A stretch of DNA of 64,000 bases from Treponema_C sp050320395 (GTDB lineage Bacteria; Spirochaetota; Spirochaetia; Treponematales; Treponemataceae). Shown in pieces: positions 56,901-64,000 of this stretch (positions are counted from its first letter, which is position 1; the number at the start of each line of letters is the position of its first letter). A program made the translations under genes and the position numbers. Below the pieces are notes generated by a model. That model made no database searches. It had not been told where the DNA came from and was given only the letters and a program-made list of their open reading frames with translations. The stretch covers positions 2,232,001 through 2,296,000 of the forward strand of contig NZ_CP144459.1 of the NCBI RefSeq assembly GCF_050320395.1. The letters are read 5' to 3'.

Positions 56901-57598
56901 TGAAAAATATAAAAATACCGTTAAGGATATTGTTTGTATTCGGTATGTTATTTATTTCTTATATAGCCACACTACTCGTAGGGTGTGCCGAGCCTGTTGG
57001 CTTTCCGCAATCTTTTCGGGTATATTATAGTGATAATTATTCACAGCTCATCGCAGATGCAAATTATTCAGGAGAAGTAAAAGTTGAAGGTATTCAGGTA
57101 ATTACGCAACAGGTAAGTTGCGGATATGCTGTAATAGAAATGCTTGCAAAATGGAAAAATAAAAGTATTAGCGAACAATCATTGTTATCCCAAAATAATG
57201 GTAAGATTTCCACATCTCTCGGATCGGGCTTTTTGAATGAGATGACCAAGCAGTTTCCGGAATGGGAAATAATTAGGTGTGTAAATCTTCCCAATACCGA
57301 ATTGCTAAGGCAAATATATTCGTCACTCGAGAAAGGATTTCCCGTCCCGATTGAATTTGCCGCGAAAAATACAGATGGTAAATGGACACTTCATTTTGCT
57401 CTTGTTAATGGCGTTGATTTTCCTAACAATCGGATTTTTGTATTAAACCCGTATGGGTATGAGGAAACATACACCATAGATAATTTCATCAAAGCGACAC
57501 GGTATGAGTGTTATGAAAATATGGAGTGGTATTTTTACGCGGGATTCCATATAGGTTTATTTAATAAAAACACGATGTATCTTTTAAGCAGTAAATAA
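56900..57598 (+). CDS. Lipoprotein with a C39-like cysteine-peptidase domain
   Basis: A 232-residue protein with a lipoprotein signal (residues 1-29, lipobox LVGC). The domain after it has the C39 pattern: catalytic Cys in VITQQVSCGYAVIEMLAKWK at about residue 75, His in GKWTLHFALVNGVDFPNNRI at about 175 and Asn/Asp in NPYGYEE. C39 enzymes cut leader peptides at double Gly during export; stand-alone lipidated forms are less understood. Cotranscribed with a beta-barrel protein 9 bases downstream. The start overlaps the stop of the toxin stub. Confidence 0.75.
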   Translation: MKNIKIPLRILFVFGMLFISYIATLLVGCAEPVGFPQSFRVYYSDNYSQLIADANYSGEVKVEGIQVITQQVSCGYAVIEMLAKWKNKSISEQSLLSQNNGKISTSLGSGFLNEMTKQFPEWEIIRCVNLPNTELLRQIYSSLEKGFPVPIEFAAKNTDGKWTLHFALVNGVDFPNNRIFVLNPYGYEETYTIDNFIKATRYECYENMEWYFYAGFHIGLFNKNTMYLLSSK

Positions 57599-57607
57599 GG
57601 ACATGGT

Positions 57608-58249
57608 ATGAAGCGGGCAACGATTACTTTCTTTATGTTTATTTTTTTCGTACCGTCTATTTTACTGCATGCAGCGGAAACCGAAAGACGATTTTCCATT
57701 CAAACAAATCCGATTTACATCATAATCGATTCAATTTATCCTTTTCTGGATAAGGAAGGCCGGACTAATTATTTTACAATGAATCTTGAAGTTCAATATT
57801 CGCTACATAAACGATTTTTCCTCTCACTGAATAATAACGTCGCATATGAGAAGTACTTAACGAGTTATTATCAAGACAGTAGCGGAAGAAGGTTTAACAA
57901 AAGCTTTGCACAGCAGTTTCAATATATAGCTGAACCGGAGTTTGCATATAAGCTGTCCGGCTCATATCTGCAGGGCTTCTATGTAGGTGCAGCTCCCAGA
58001 ATAGGATTCACACATGTTTCTTCAAGTAAGATAAATGACTCCTTCCTTGTCTTGGGATTTGGTGTTATTTCCGGTTACCAGTGGATAATAAAACGGGGGT
58101 TTACAATTCAATTAGGAGCCGGAATCGGCAGATCGTGGCCTATTCCGTTCAAAAATAATGTGAGTGTATATGACCAACGAAGTGAATGGCGTTTATTCAA
58201 TCTTCCCTTTGATATACCTTTGAAACTACAAATCGGATATTCTTTTTAG
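57608..58249 (+). CDS. Outer-membrane beta-barrel protein
   Basis: A 213-residue exported protein with a signal peptide ending LLHAAE (about residue 21). Mature sequence alternates in a beta-barrel manner (YFTMNLEVQYSLHKRFFLSL, FLVLGFGVISGYQWIIKRGF, FTIQLGAGIGRSWPI) and ends with the aromatic residue in LKLQIGYSF, a signal for barrel assembly. It follows the C39-like lipoprotein by nine bases and is probably expressed with it. Function unknown; the pair may act together at the cell surface. attC site 2 follows at 58279. Confidence 0.8.
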   Translation: MKRATITFFMFIFFVPSILLHAAETERRFSIQTNPIYIIIDSIYPFLDKEGRTNYFTMNLEVQYSLHKRFFLSLNNNVAYEKYLTSYYQDSSGRRFNKSFAQQFQYIAEPEFAYKLSGSYLQGFYVGAAPRIGFTHVSSSKINDSFLVLGFGVISGYQWIIKRGFTIQLGAGIGRSWPIPFKNNVSVYDQRSEWRLFNLPFDIPLKLQIGYSF

Positions 58250-58278
58250 GGCCTATATGGCAGTCTGAGAACTTAAGA

Positions 58279-58363
58279 AACCTACCCCCCCGCTTCAAAG
58301 CTGAAAGTTGCTAGGCGCTACTCTTCGTTCAAACCGCAAATACAGGTTAAGCGAATGTTAGGT
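58279..58363 (+). other. Integron attC site 2
   Basis: The left end (AACCTACC then CGCTTCAA) and the right end (TTAAGCGAATGTTAGGT, core GTTAGGT at 58357-58363) match attC site 1, including the extra base in CGCTT-C-AA. The central arms pair poorly, suggesting a hybrid of two different attC sites. It closes the cassette carrying the antitoxin, C39-like protein and barrel. Confidence 0.8.
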
Positions 58364-58413
58364 TAACGCTCGGCGGCGCTGTTTAGATGTATGGAATGTT
58401 TTATGAGGAAAGA

Positions 58414-58515
58414 ATGAATAATACAAAAATTTTTGATCCTATTTTATTAATTACAATTGTTGGAGAATTTTTAGTTCCATTTATTGTTAATTCGATTAAA
58501 AAACCGGTTTCGTAG
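58414..58515 (+). pseudogene. N-terminal fragment of a membrane protein
   Basis: GAGGAAAGA precedes the ATG; the 33-residue frame reads MNNTKIFDPILLITIVGEFL, then VPFIVNSIKKPVS. It has one hydrophobic helix and looks like the start of a longer membrane protein that was cut off. The 170 bases from here to the Fic gene hold no other gene and include the Fic promoter. Confidence 0.5.
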
Positions 58516-58671
58516 TTAATTATACCGGGATTTCAATGCGGTTTAATTGCGTAGTTGGACGTACAGCCGGCTGGTGACTTAGTAGAAATATATAATAAAC
58601 CGTTTTATTATCGGCAAAATAAAAGTGAATTTAAGTATGCAAATCAGCTTTATATATTGCCGATAATGTGT

Positions 58672-58677
58672 TATAAT
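58672..58677 (+). promoter_or_regulatory. -10 box seven bases before the Fic ATG
   Basis: A perfect TATAAT at 58672-58677 is followed by seven bases and the ATG at 58685, predicting a leaderless or nearly leaderless mRNA. The -35 is weak (TTTATA). Confidence 0.5.
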
Positions 58678-58684
58678 ATTACCT

Positions 58685-59587
58685 ATGAATAAGATAATAT
58701 TCATATCCGTTCAAGAAACTGCAAAACGCTGGAAAATCAGCGAACGCAGCGTAAGAAATTACTGTTTGCAGGGTAGAATTGTGGGGGCTCTTTTAGAAGG
58801 AAAAACATGGAAAATCCCTTCCGATGCAAAAAAGCCTTATCGAAAAACTCGTCATACAGCAAAACAGGATACTCTTTTATCATTTCTTAAACGTGAAAAG
58901 GAAGCCGGCTTAAAAGGCGGAATTTATCACAAAATTCAGATTGACCTTACTTATAACTCAAATCACATCGAAGGCTCAAAACTTACCCACGAGCAAACCC
59001 GCTTTATTTTTGAAACTAGAACTCTTGGCGTTACGGATGGATTTGTTAAAGTTGATGATATTGTTGAAACGGTAAATCATTTTCATTGTATTGATTTAAT
59101 AATCGAAGGTGCACATACGAAACTTTCGGAAAGTTTTATAAAACAGCTTCATTATATTCTAAAGTCAGGCACAACCGACAGCCGGAAATCATGGTTTAAG
59201 GTTGGGGATTATAAAATGCTGGAAAACGAAGTGGGCGGCGATGAAACTACAAAACCTGCGGATGTTGCAGCAGAAATGAAAGCATTATTAACGGAATACA
59301 ATGCAAAATCGGAAATTACTTTTGATGACATCTTAGATTTTCATGTCAGGTTTGAAGCAATTCATCCATTCCAAGACGGTAATGGCCGTATTGGAAGATT
59401 AATAATGTTCAAGGAATGTCTTAAACATACTATTGTCCCTTTTATAATTACTGAAGAACTAAAAATTTACTATTACAGAGGAATTAAAAATTGGAAAAAT
59501 GAAAGAGGTTATTTAAGAGATACATGTCTTACCGGACAGGATTTAATGAAACAATGTTTGGATTATTTTGGTATTATGTATAATTAA
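58685..59587 (+). CDS. Fic-domain protein with N-terminal helix-turn-helix
   Basis: A 300-residue protein. Residues 1-55 are an excisionase-like helix-turn-helix (IFISVQETAKRWKISERSVR, then NYCLQGRIVGALLEGKTWKI). The Fic domain follows, with the catalytic motif HPFQDGNGRIGRL at about residue 230 and an inhibitory-helix-like motif SNHIEGS at about residue 98, which usually blocks ATP binding until released. Fic proteins transfer AMP from ATP to target proteins. It fills one cassette between attC site 2 and the half-site at 59630. Confidence 0.9.
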   Translation: MNKIIFISVQETAKRWKISERSVRNYCLQGRIVGALLEGKTWKIPSDAKKPYRKTRHTAKQDTLLSFLKREKEAGLKGGIYHKIQIDLTYNSNHIEGSKLTHEQTRFIFETRTLGVTDGFVKVDDIVETVNHFHCIDLIIEGAHTKLSESFIKQLHYILKSGTTDSRKSWFKVGDYKMLENEVGGDETTKPADVAAEMKALLTEYNAKSEITFDDILDFHVRFEAIHPFQDGNGRIGRLIMFKECLKHTIVPFIITEELKIYYYRGIKNWKNERGYLRDTCLTGQDLMKQCLDYFGIMYN

Positions 59588-59629
59588 TTATTATTTTAAT
59601 TAATAGCAAGTGAGCGGTATTACAATAAA

Positions 59630-59655
59630 AACTAACCCGCGCTTCAAAGCCGACG
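59630..59655 (+). other. Half attC site (left arm only)
   Basis: AACTAACCCGCGCTTCAAAG and the following bases match the left arm of the two complete attC sites (including CGCTTCAA). No matching right arm follows; a ribosome binding site and the start of a small membrane protein gene come directly after. The array therefore ends in a truncated site. Confidence 0.7.
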
Positions 59656-59673
59656 ACAAGGAGGCATGATACA

Positions 59674-59910
59674 ATGACAATAACGGTAACAGCAACGCTT
59701 ATGCTGATGGTGTTTTATTTTCTTTTGCTGTATGGAGGCGTGGCTTTTGTTCAGGACAAAAAGTTTTTTTCTTCAGCCCCCAAAGAGGTATATGATGCCG
59801 TTCCCGACAGAAAAGAAAGATTCCGCGGTGCCCATATAGTCGGCTGGATTATAATTGCATGTGCTCTTCTTATTTGCGCTGCACTCGCGTGGATATGTAC
59901 TTTGTTTTAA
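59674..59910 (+). CDS. Small membrane protein, 78 residues
   Basis: I do not recognise this protein. It has two membrane helices, MLMVFYFLLLYGGVAFV and GWIIIACALLICAALAWICT, separated by a charged loop (APKEVYDAVPDRKERFRGAH). AAGGAGGCATGATACA precedes the ATG. It lies just after the truncated attC arm and before the toxin-antitoxin genes; it does not look like a cassette gene in codon use. Confidence 0.7.
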   Translation: MTITVTATLMLMVFYFLLLYGGVAFVQDKKFFSSAPKEVYDAVPDRKERFRGAHIVGWIIIACALLICAALAWICTLF

Positions 59911-59931
59911 GGGAATTCTTTGTTGCCGGTC

Positions 59932-59961
59932 TTAACTCAATACATAAAGTCATGATATAAT
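59932..59961 (+). promoter_or_regulatory. mntA-like promoter, predicted leaderless
   Basis: TTAACT (59932-59937), 18-base spacer and a perfect TATAAT (59956-59961) are followed by exactly six bases and the ATG at 59968. Confidence 0.7.
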
Positions 59962-59967
59962 ACCGGT

Positions 59968-60276
59968 ATGAAACCGCAAGCAAAACAGGAAATTTTTAAT
60001 TTTCTGGAGTATAATAAAAATACGCTCCGCTCGTATGGTGTAAAAAAAATCGGCTTATTCGGTTCTTATGTGCGTAATCAGCAAAGTCAAGAAAGCGATA
60101 TTGATATGCTGGTTGACTTTTATGCCGATAAAAAAAATTATAATAATTTTATCAATTTGGTTTATTATTTGGAAGATAACCTAAAAACAAACGTAGATTT
60201 ATTAACACCGGAAGGCTTAAGTCCGCATATTGAACACACAATACTTAACGAGGTTGAATATGTATCGCTCGAATGA
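59968..60276 (+). CDS. MntA-type antitoxin (minimal nucleotidyltransferase)
   Basis: A 102-residue nucleotidyltransferase with the MNT motif G-S-x10-D-x-D: KKIGLFGSYVRNQQSQESDI, then DMLVDF. MntA adds AMP units to the toxin HepT to inactivate it. The end overlaps the start of the HepT gene by 17 bases. It looks intact, with the two catalytic Asp present. Helical second half: NFINLVYYLEDNLKTNVDLL. Confidence 0.93.
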   Translation: MKPQAKQEIFNFLEYNKNTLRSYGVKKIGLFGSYVRNQQSQESDIDMLVDFYADKKNYNNFINLVYYLEDNLKTNVDLLTPEGLSPHIEHTILNEVEYVSLE

Positions 60277-60604
60277 AGATTTATTCAAACATATTTTTGA
60301 CGAGATTATTTTTCTCGAATCTGAAACGGCCGGCATGACAAAAGCGCAGTTTCTAAAAGATGCAAAAGCACAGCGAGCCTTTGCACGGAGTATTGAGATT
60401 ATCGGAGAAGCTGTTAAGAATATTTCAAATGATGTGGTAACAACATATAAAGAGGTTCCATGGCGGAATATTGCGGGCATGAGGGATAAGCTTATACATG
60501 GTTATTTTTCCGTTGATTATGAAATTGTATGGGATGTTGCAAAAAATATTATTCCTGAATTTAAGTGCCGGCTAATAAAAATTATGAATGAAAAACCGGT
60601 ATGA
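60260..60604 (+). CDS. HepT-type toxin (HEPN ribonuclease)
   Basis: I take the ATG at 60260, giving 114 residues, the normal HepT length; a longer frame begins at 60230 but would overlap the antitoxin more. The HEPN catalytic motif R-x4-H-x-Y is RDKLIHGY at about residues 78-85, where the Tyr is the residue that MntA modifies. The rest is all-helical (LFKHIFDEIIFLESETAGMT, RAFARSIEIIGEAVKN). Its stop overlaps the ATG of the next gene. This is a complete type VII toxin-antitoxin pair. Confidence 0.93.
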   Translation: MYRSNEDLFKHIFDEIIFLESETAGMTKAQFLKDAKAQRAFARSIEIIGEAVKNISNDVVTTYKEVPWRNIAGMRDKLIHGYFSVDYEIVWDVAKNIIPEFKCRLIKIMNEKPV

Positions 60605-61287
60605 CAATCAAAGAAATACAAACTGAAATTGACAAAACAAAAACGGATATGGGTGATTTTATCGAGCTGTACAAAACGGAGCATACGGCCGGCCATTACG
60701 AAAATTGGAACAGTAAAGACGTTATCGCGCATATTCTTGAGTGGATTATCTTTTCAAAAAATAAATTACAGGCTATTGCTTATAACCGGCAGTTTGAAGA
60801 AGTCTGCGATATCGATGCGTTTAATAGACAGGCTTGGATAAAAAACAAAGATAAACATATCGGCGAATTAAAAGAGAGTATAATGTTCGAGCTTGATGAA
60901 TATAACAAAACCGTTTTACTGTACTCGGACTGCGATTTACAAAAAAAAGATTTACCGACCGGCTTTTCATTCGAATTGTGGCGCTATATGATTATGGACA
61001 CCGTTACGCATCCTGTTTTGCATATGTTGTATTATATGTTAAAAACAAAAAAATATGAGCGCTTTGTTTTACTATGCGAAAAACGGCACAAAACATTTTA
61101 TCGGTATTCAAACGGAAGCCCCGCTGTCTATTCCTTTGCCGACTACATCGAAGACAAAACGCAATTCAGTGAAAACATACAAGCAGTAGCATCCATGTAT
61201 CCGAATAAGGATGTGATTGACATAATTTTGAAAGTAAATCATGAAATTACGGGCATCGCGGCCCCCCCACCGCATGCTTTACCCTAA
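60601..61287 (+). CDS. ClbS/DfsB-family four-helix protein
   Basis: A 228-residue protein whose pattern matches ClbS/DfsB proteins: MTIKEIQTEIDKTKTDMGDF, then WNSKDVIAHILEWIIFSKNK and LWRYMIMDTVTHPVLHMLYY. ClbS protects against colibactin by hydrolysing it; DfsB-like members are metal-dependent four-helix bundles. It overlaps hepT by four bases, an unusual partner for a toxin-antitoxin pair. A run of seven C lies near the end (IAAPPPHALP). Its first 45 bases are duplicated at 53347. Confidence 0.85.
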   Translation: MTIKEIQTEIDKTKTDMGDFIELYKTEHTAGHYENWNSKDVIAHILEWIIFSKNKLQAIAYNRQFEEVCDIDAFNRQAWIKNKDKHIGELKESIMFELDEYNKTVLLYSDCDLQKKDLPTGFSFELWRYMIMDTVTHPVLHMLYYMLKTKKYERFVLLCEKRHKTFYRYSNGSPAVYSFADYIEDKTQFSENIQAVASMYPNKDVIDIILKVNHEITGIAAPPPHALP

Positions 61288-61381
61288 GGTCATCCGGTCT
61301 AAGTAAAAATAAAAAAACTTGCCTTTTTCAAAAAGCCGTGTTATGATTACTAATATATTAATAGTATATTACGGAGAGCAT

Positions 61382-62341
61382 ATGACTAAGCATGAACGGG
61401 TTTGCGCCGCCGTCCGCGGAGAAGAAACGGATTATACGCCGAGTTGTTTTTCGTTGCATTTCCCCAAAGAAGAAGCCGAAGGAGAAAGGGCAGTAGCGGC
61501 CCACACCCGTTTTTTTAAAGAAACGGATACGGATATTCTTAAAATCATGAATGAAAATCTTTTACCCGATGTGGGAGATATTCGTATCCCGGACGATTGG
61601 AAAAAGATTCCTCTATATTCTTTAAATGCGCCTTTTTTTCGCAAACAGCTTGATATGACTAAACGGATTTTAGATACATGTGGAAAAGACGCCTTTACGC
61701 TCGGTACAATTCACGGTATCTGTGCTTCGTCTATCCACCCCATTGAACACCGCTACGGATATGTTCCGGTACGCCGACTAGTATGTACTCATCTGCGTGA
61801 ACATAAACAACCCGTACTCGATGCCTTTAAACGAATCACCGAAGCGATGTGTCTGCTTGCGCGTGCTTATATTGAACTCGGAGTCGATGCGGTATACTAT
61901 GCAGCCCTCGGTGCGGAAAAACATTTCTTTAACGACGAGGAATTTGCCGAATTTTATGCGCCCTTTGACCGCGAAATTTTATCGGCGGTAAAACGGGCCG
62001 GAGGCATAACATTTTTACATATGTGCAAAGAAAATCTTGATTTAAACCGCTATGCCAATTATATGCCCATGACAGATGTAGTAAACTGGGGTATTGCCGA
62101 AACGGGTATTACACTTGAGCAAGGACGCAAACTGTTCCCCAATAAAACCGTTTTGGGAGGTCTTGCGAACAGAAGCGGTGTTTTAATAAACGGGACAACA
62201 GAGGAAATAACAAATGCCGTTCAGGATATTATCCGTTCTTTCGGCAAAACCGGATTCATCCTCGGGGCGGACTGTACGCTTCCGACCGAGATTCCCTATA
62301 ACAGGATATATACGGCGGTAACAGCCGCTCGTACAAAATAG
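61382..62341 (+). CDS. URO-D family protein (methyltransferase- or decarboxylase-like)
   Basis: A 319-residue protein of the uroporphyrinogen-decarboxylase superfamily. It has MTKHERVCAAVRGEETDYTP at the start, then SIHPIEHRYGYVPVRRLVCT, LGVDAVYYAALGAEKHFFND and a barrel end GKTGFILGADCTLPTEIPYN. True HemE is longer and has different active-site residues, and treponemes do not make haem, so this is probably a corrinoid methyltransferase-like (MtaA) or unknown member. It sits 8 bases before a sugar ABC binding lipoprotein gene, so a role in handling a methylated sugar is a guess. GGAGAGCAT precedes the ATG. Confidence 0.8.
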   Translation: MTKHERVCAAVRGEETDYTPSCFSLHFPKEEAEGERAVAAHTRFFKETDTDILKIMNENLLPDVGDIRIPDDWKKIPLYSLNAPFFRKQLDMTKRILDTCGKDAFTLGTIHGICASSIHPIEHRYGYVPVRRLVCTHLREHKQPVLDAFKRITEAMCLLARAYIELGVDAVYYAALGAEKHFFNDEEFAEFYAPFDREILSAVKRAGGITFLHMCKENLDLNRYANYMPMTDVVNWGIAETGITLEQGRKLFPNKTVLGGLANRSGVLINGTTEEITNAVQDIIRSFGKTGFILGADCTLPTEIPYNRIYTAVTAARTK

Positions 62342-62349
62342 GAGGACGT

Positions 62350-63720
62350 ATGAAAAAATCAGTAACTCGATTTGCCGCAATTTTAGCTCTCTTTTCTTCC
62401 CTTTTTATCAGCTGCTCGGGGGAAAAAGGAGCCGCCGCACAAAAGGCATCTGAAAAAACCGTATATCCCGCCGGAACGGTTATTATCTACGGACACGGGC
62501 AGCCGCAATACCTCAAACAGTATTTCGATGCATGGCTCGAGCGCAACCGTGATATTGCACCCGAAGTATCAATCGAAATTGTACAAACCAAGGGAGCCGC
62601 CGCTTCTCGTGAAAAAATCACAATGACCTATCTTGCAGGTGCATACGCGGATTTACCCGATGCGGTTTACCTCGATCCTGTTAACTTGATGGATTTGGCC
62701 AAGGGAAACATTGTAAAAGATGAAACGGATTTTGTACAGCCGTTTATCAGCCAACTTGTAGACGGTGCCGTAAATGATGCAAAATACAAAGGCCGTATAT
62801 ACGGCTTACCCGAATCGGTTCGTCCGCAGGTTTTATTTTACAACAAAGCCGTCTTTGACAAATACGGAGTCGACCCTGCACAAATGAGCACAATGGACGG
62901 TTATATTGAAGCGGGACGAAAACTCAAAGCAAAAAGCGGAGGAAAAGTATACCTTTCATATATCGACCCGGGTTCTCTTACATGGCGGTATTGGGGCCGC
63001 CGCGGATTAATGCCGCAGGCAAATGCACGAATTTGGGATAATGACGGAAACATTGTTATCGGAAATGATGAAGGAACAAAACTTGCATTCGGTACGCTCG
63101 ATACGATGAATAAAGAAGGTTTGCTGCTTAAATCGGCAATAATGCAGCCGGCCCTGTATGATGCCATGCGCCGGGGCGAAGTTGCAACTTTTTATATCGG
63201 TGCATTTTGGGATGAATTTATCCGCAAAAACGTAACCGAAACGTCGGGCCAATGGCGGGTTATGACTGCTCCGGTTTTTGCATCTATCGGCAAAGCGGGT
63301 GCACCGGTTGCTTCTTATTTTGCCGTAATAAACAAACCGGAAGGAAAATATACCGGGCTGGTCGAAAAATTGTGGAAAGATTTTCACTTCGACAACGAGC
63401 CTCGTAAAGAATGGGTAAACAAAATGGTTGCTCAAAACGCACCCTACGCCAACCCGATTTCTCTTGAAATGCTCAAAGATCCTTTTTGGAAAGAAGCGGC
63501 GGAATTTTACGGCGGTCAATCATTCCGTGAAATGGAAGGAAAGGGGCTTGAAAACAGCAGTACAAACCTGATTGTAACGCCGCAGGATGCCGAAGCCGAT
63601 AAAATCATCAGTGCGGAACTTGAAAAATATGTAGCGGGAAACCAATCCATGCCGCAAGCAATTGCGAATATGAATAAGAATTTAAAGAGTAAAATCGGTA
63701 AAGCCGAAATAGCACGTTAA
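62350..63720 (+). CDS. Sugar ABC transporter binding lipoprotein
   Basis: A 456-residue extracellular solute-binding lipoprotein. Signal and lipobox: SSLFISCSGEKG, Cys at about residue 21. The mature protein begins TVIIYGHGQPQYLKQYFDAW and has VTLYLDPVNLMD-like segments (LPDAVYLDPVNLMDLAKGNI), YGLPESVRPQVLFYNKAVFD and a C-terminal helical lid. The binding-protein family is that of oligosaccharide importers. AGGAGGACGT precedes the ATG. The permease gene begins 86 bases downstream. Confidence 0.93.
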   Translation: MKKSVTRFAAILALFSSLFISCSGEKGAAAQKASEKTVYPAGTVIIYGHGQPQYLKQYFDAWLERNRDIAPEVSIEIVQTKGAAASREKITMTYLAGAYADLPDAVYLDPVNLMDLAKGNIVKDETDFVQPFISQLVDGAVNDAKYKGRIYGLPESVRPQVLFYNKAVFDKYGVDPAQMSTMDGYIEAGRKLKAKSGGKVYLSYIDPGSLTWRYWGRRGLMPQANARIWDNDGNIVIGNDEGTKLAFGTLDTMNKEGLLLKSAIMQPALYDAMRRGEVATFYIGAFWDEFIRKNVTETSGQWRVMTAPVFASIGKAGAPVASYFAVINKPEGKYTGLVEKLWKDFHFDNEPRKEWVNKMVAQNAPYANPISLEMLKDPFWKEAAEFYGGQSFREMEGKGLENSSTNLIVTPQDAEADKIISAELEKYVAGNQSMPQAIANMNKNLKSKIGKAEIAR

Positions 63721-63805
63721 TAATTCAGTCTAATAATTCCGGGGCGGAAATTCTTATCACACCGTCCCGGAGACTTTTGCCGAAGCAACCTATAGGGAAA
63801 TGCAT

Positions 63806-64000
63806 ATGATAAAAACCTTGATTAGGTACAAAAGCCCCTACCTGTTTATTTTGCCTTTTTTTATTTTGTTCTTTGTATTTCAGCTTATCCCCTTTTTGTG
63901 GACGGTTGTAATCAGCTTTACCGAGTGGAACGGTATCGGAAGCCCCCGGCCGGCAGGTTTATTTAATTATACTCAAATGTTAAAGGACGATATGTTTTGG
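63806..64000 (+). CDS. ABC transporter permease, partial (continues past the right edge)
   Basis: Sixty-five codons of a MalF/UgpA-type permease are visible: MIKTLIRYKSPYLFILPFFI, then a first helix (LFFVFQLIPFLWTVVISFTE) and the start of the periplasmic loop (WNGIGSPRPAGLFNYTQM). The start is the ATG at 63806; TAGGGAAATGC upstream is a weak ribosome binding site. It is the partner of the solute-binding lipoprotein just before it. The right end is cut by the window. Confidence 0.9.
   Translation, partial: MIKTLIRYKSPYLFILPFFILFFVFQLIPFLWTVVISFTEWNGIGSPRPAGLFNYTQMLKDDMFW

Noticed and set aside
61255..61275. C7 run near the end of the ClbS-like gene as a phase-variation tract
   Set aside because: Only seven C, inside the last ten codons, with little effect on the protein in any frame. 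A C7 run at 58284 is part of the attC arm.

Overview
The window looks like chromosome from a host-associated treponeme (Treponema, Spirochaetota). The basis is gene content: a class I lysyl-tRNA synthetase, a short alanyl-tRNA synthetase without the C-terminal C-Ala domain, an alaS / SurA-like exported protein / nusB cluster like the one I recall from T. pallidum, a BMP-type ABC transporter like T. pallidum RfuABCD, and remains of an integron with the integrase and cassettes in the same orientation, as I recall for T. denticola. An oral treponeme is a reasonable guess; I cannot name the species.

Layout. 1-7.5 kb: minus-strand housekeeping genes (lipoprotein, nusB, SurA-like protein, alaS), an Rpn-type nuclease, small lipoprotein and membrane genes, and the remnant of a second Rpn gene. 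7.6-11 kb: an L-xylulokinase-like kinase and the translation factor EttA. 11-13.4 kb: an unrecognised array of small membrane proteins in which a three-gene unit is tandemly duplicated around a toxin-like tail fragment. 13.5-14.3 kb: all four tRNA-Ser species, a tRNA-Arg and the SRP 4.5S RNA. 14.3-16.9 kb: ACT-domain protein, SEC-C protein, RlmB and a haemolysin III family membrane protein. 17-27.3 kb: a sugar locus with an ABC importer, GntR regulator, alpha-L-fucosidase, a PLP enzyme, xylulokinase, xylose isomerase and a 2-hydroxyacid dehydrogenase. 27.3-40.6 kb: Mrp ATPase, M29 aminopeptidase, MiaB, a beta-barrel protein, GNAT protein, MBL hydrolase, aconitase X and a thioredoxin-reductase-like flavoprotein. 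40.6-43 kb: a toxin-antitoxin island (BrnT/BrnA fusion, YafQ/DinJ, RhuM) bounded by direct repeats. 43-47.7 kb: a complete BMP-type ABC importer, probably for riboflavin or nucleosides. 47.8-50.4 kb: a third Rpn-type gene and a decayed IS3-family element. 50.4-53.4 kb: rubrerythrin, lysS and a VOC protein. 53.4-59.7 kb: an AT-rich integron remnant (C-terminal end of an IntI-type integrase, an SMC-like ATPase cassette, attC sites, a broken toxin-antitoxin pair, a cysteine-peptidase-like lipoprotein with a beta-barrel, and a Fic protein). 59.7-61.3 kb: a HepT/MntA module and a ClbS-like protein. 61.4-64 kb: a URO-D family protein and the start of another sugar ABC importer.

Three cross-cutting patterns stand out. 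First, ten genes have a -10 box ending 6 or 7 bases before their ATG, several with a good -35 about 17 bases further up, which predicts leaderless mRNAs. Second, two minus-strand surface-protein genes have a poly(G) run filling the spacer between -35 and -10, in otherwise matching promoters, which predicts phase-variable expression. Third, the accessory segments carry clear scars of recombination: nested direct repeats, hybrid gene ends, half sites and gene stubs.
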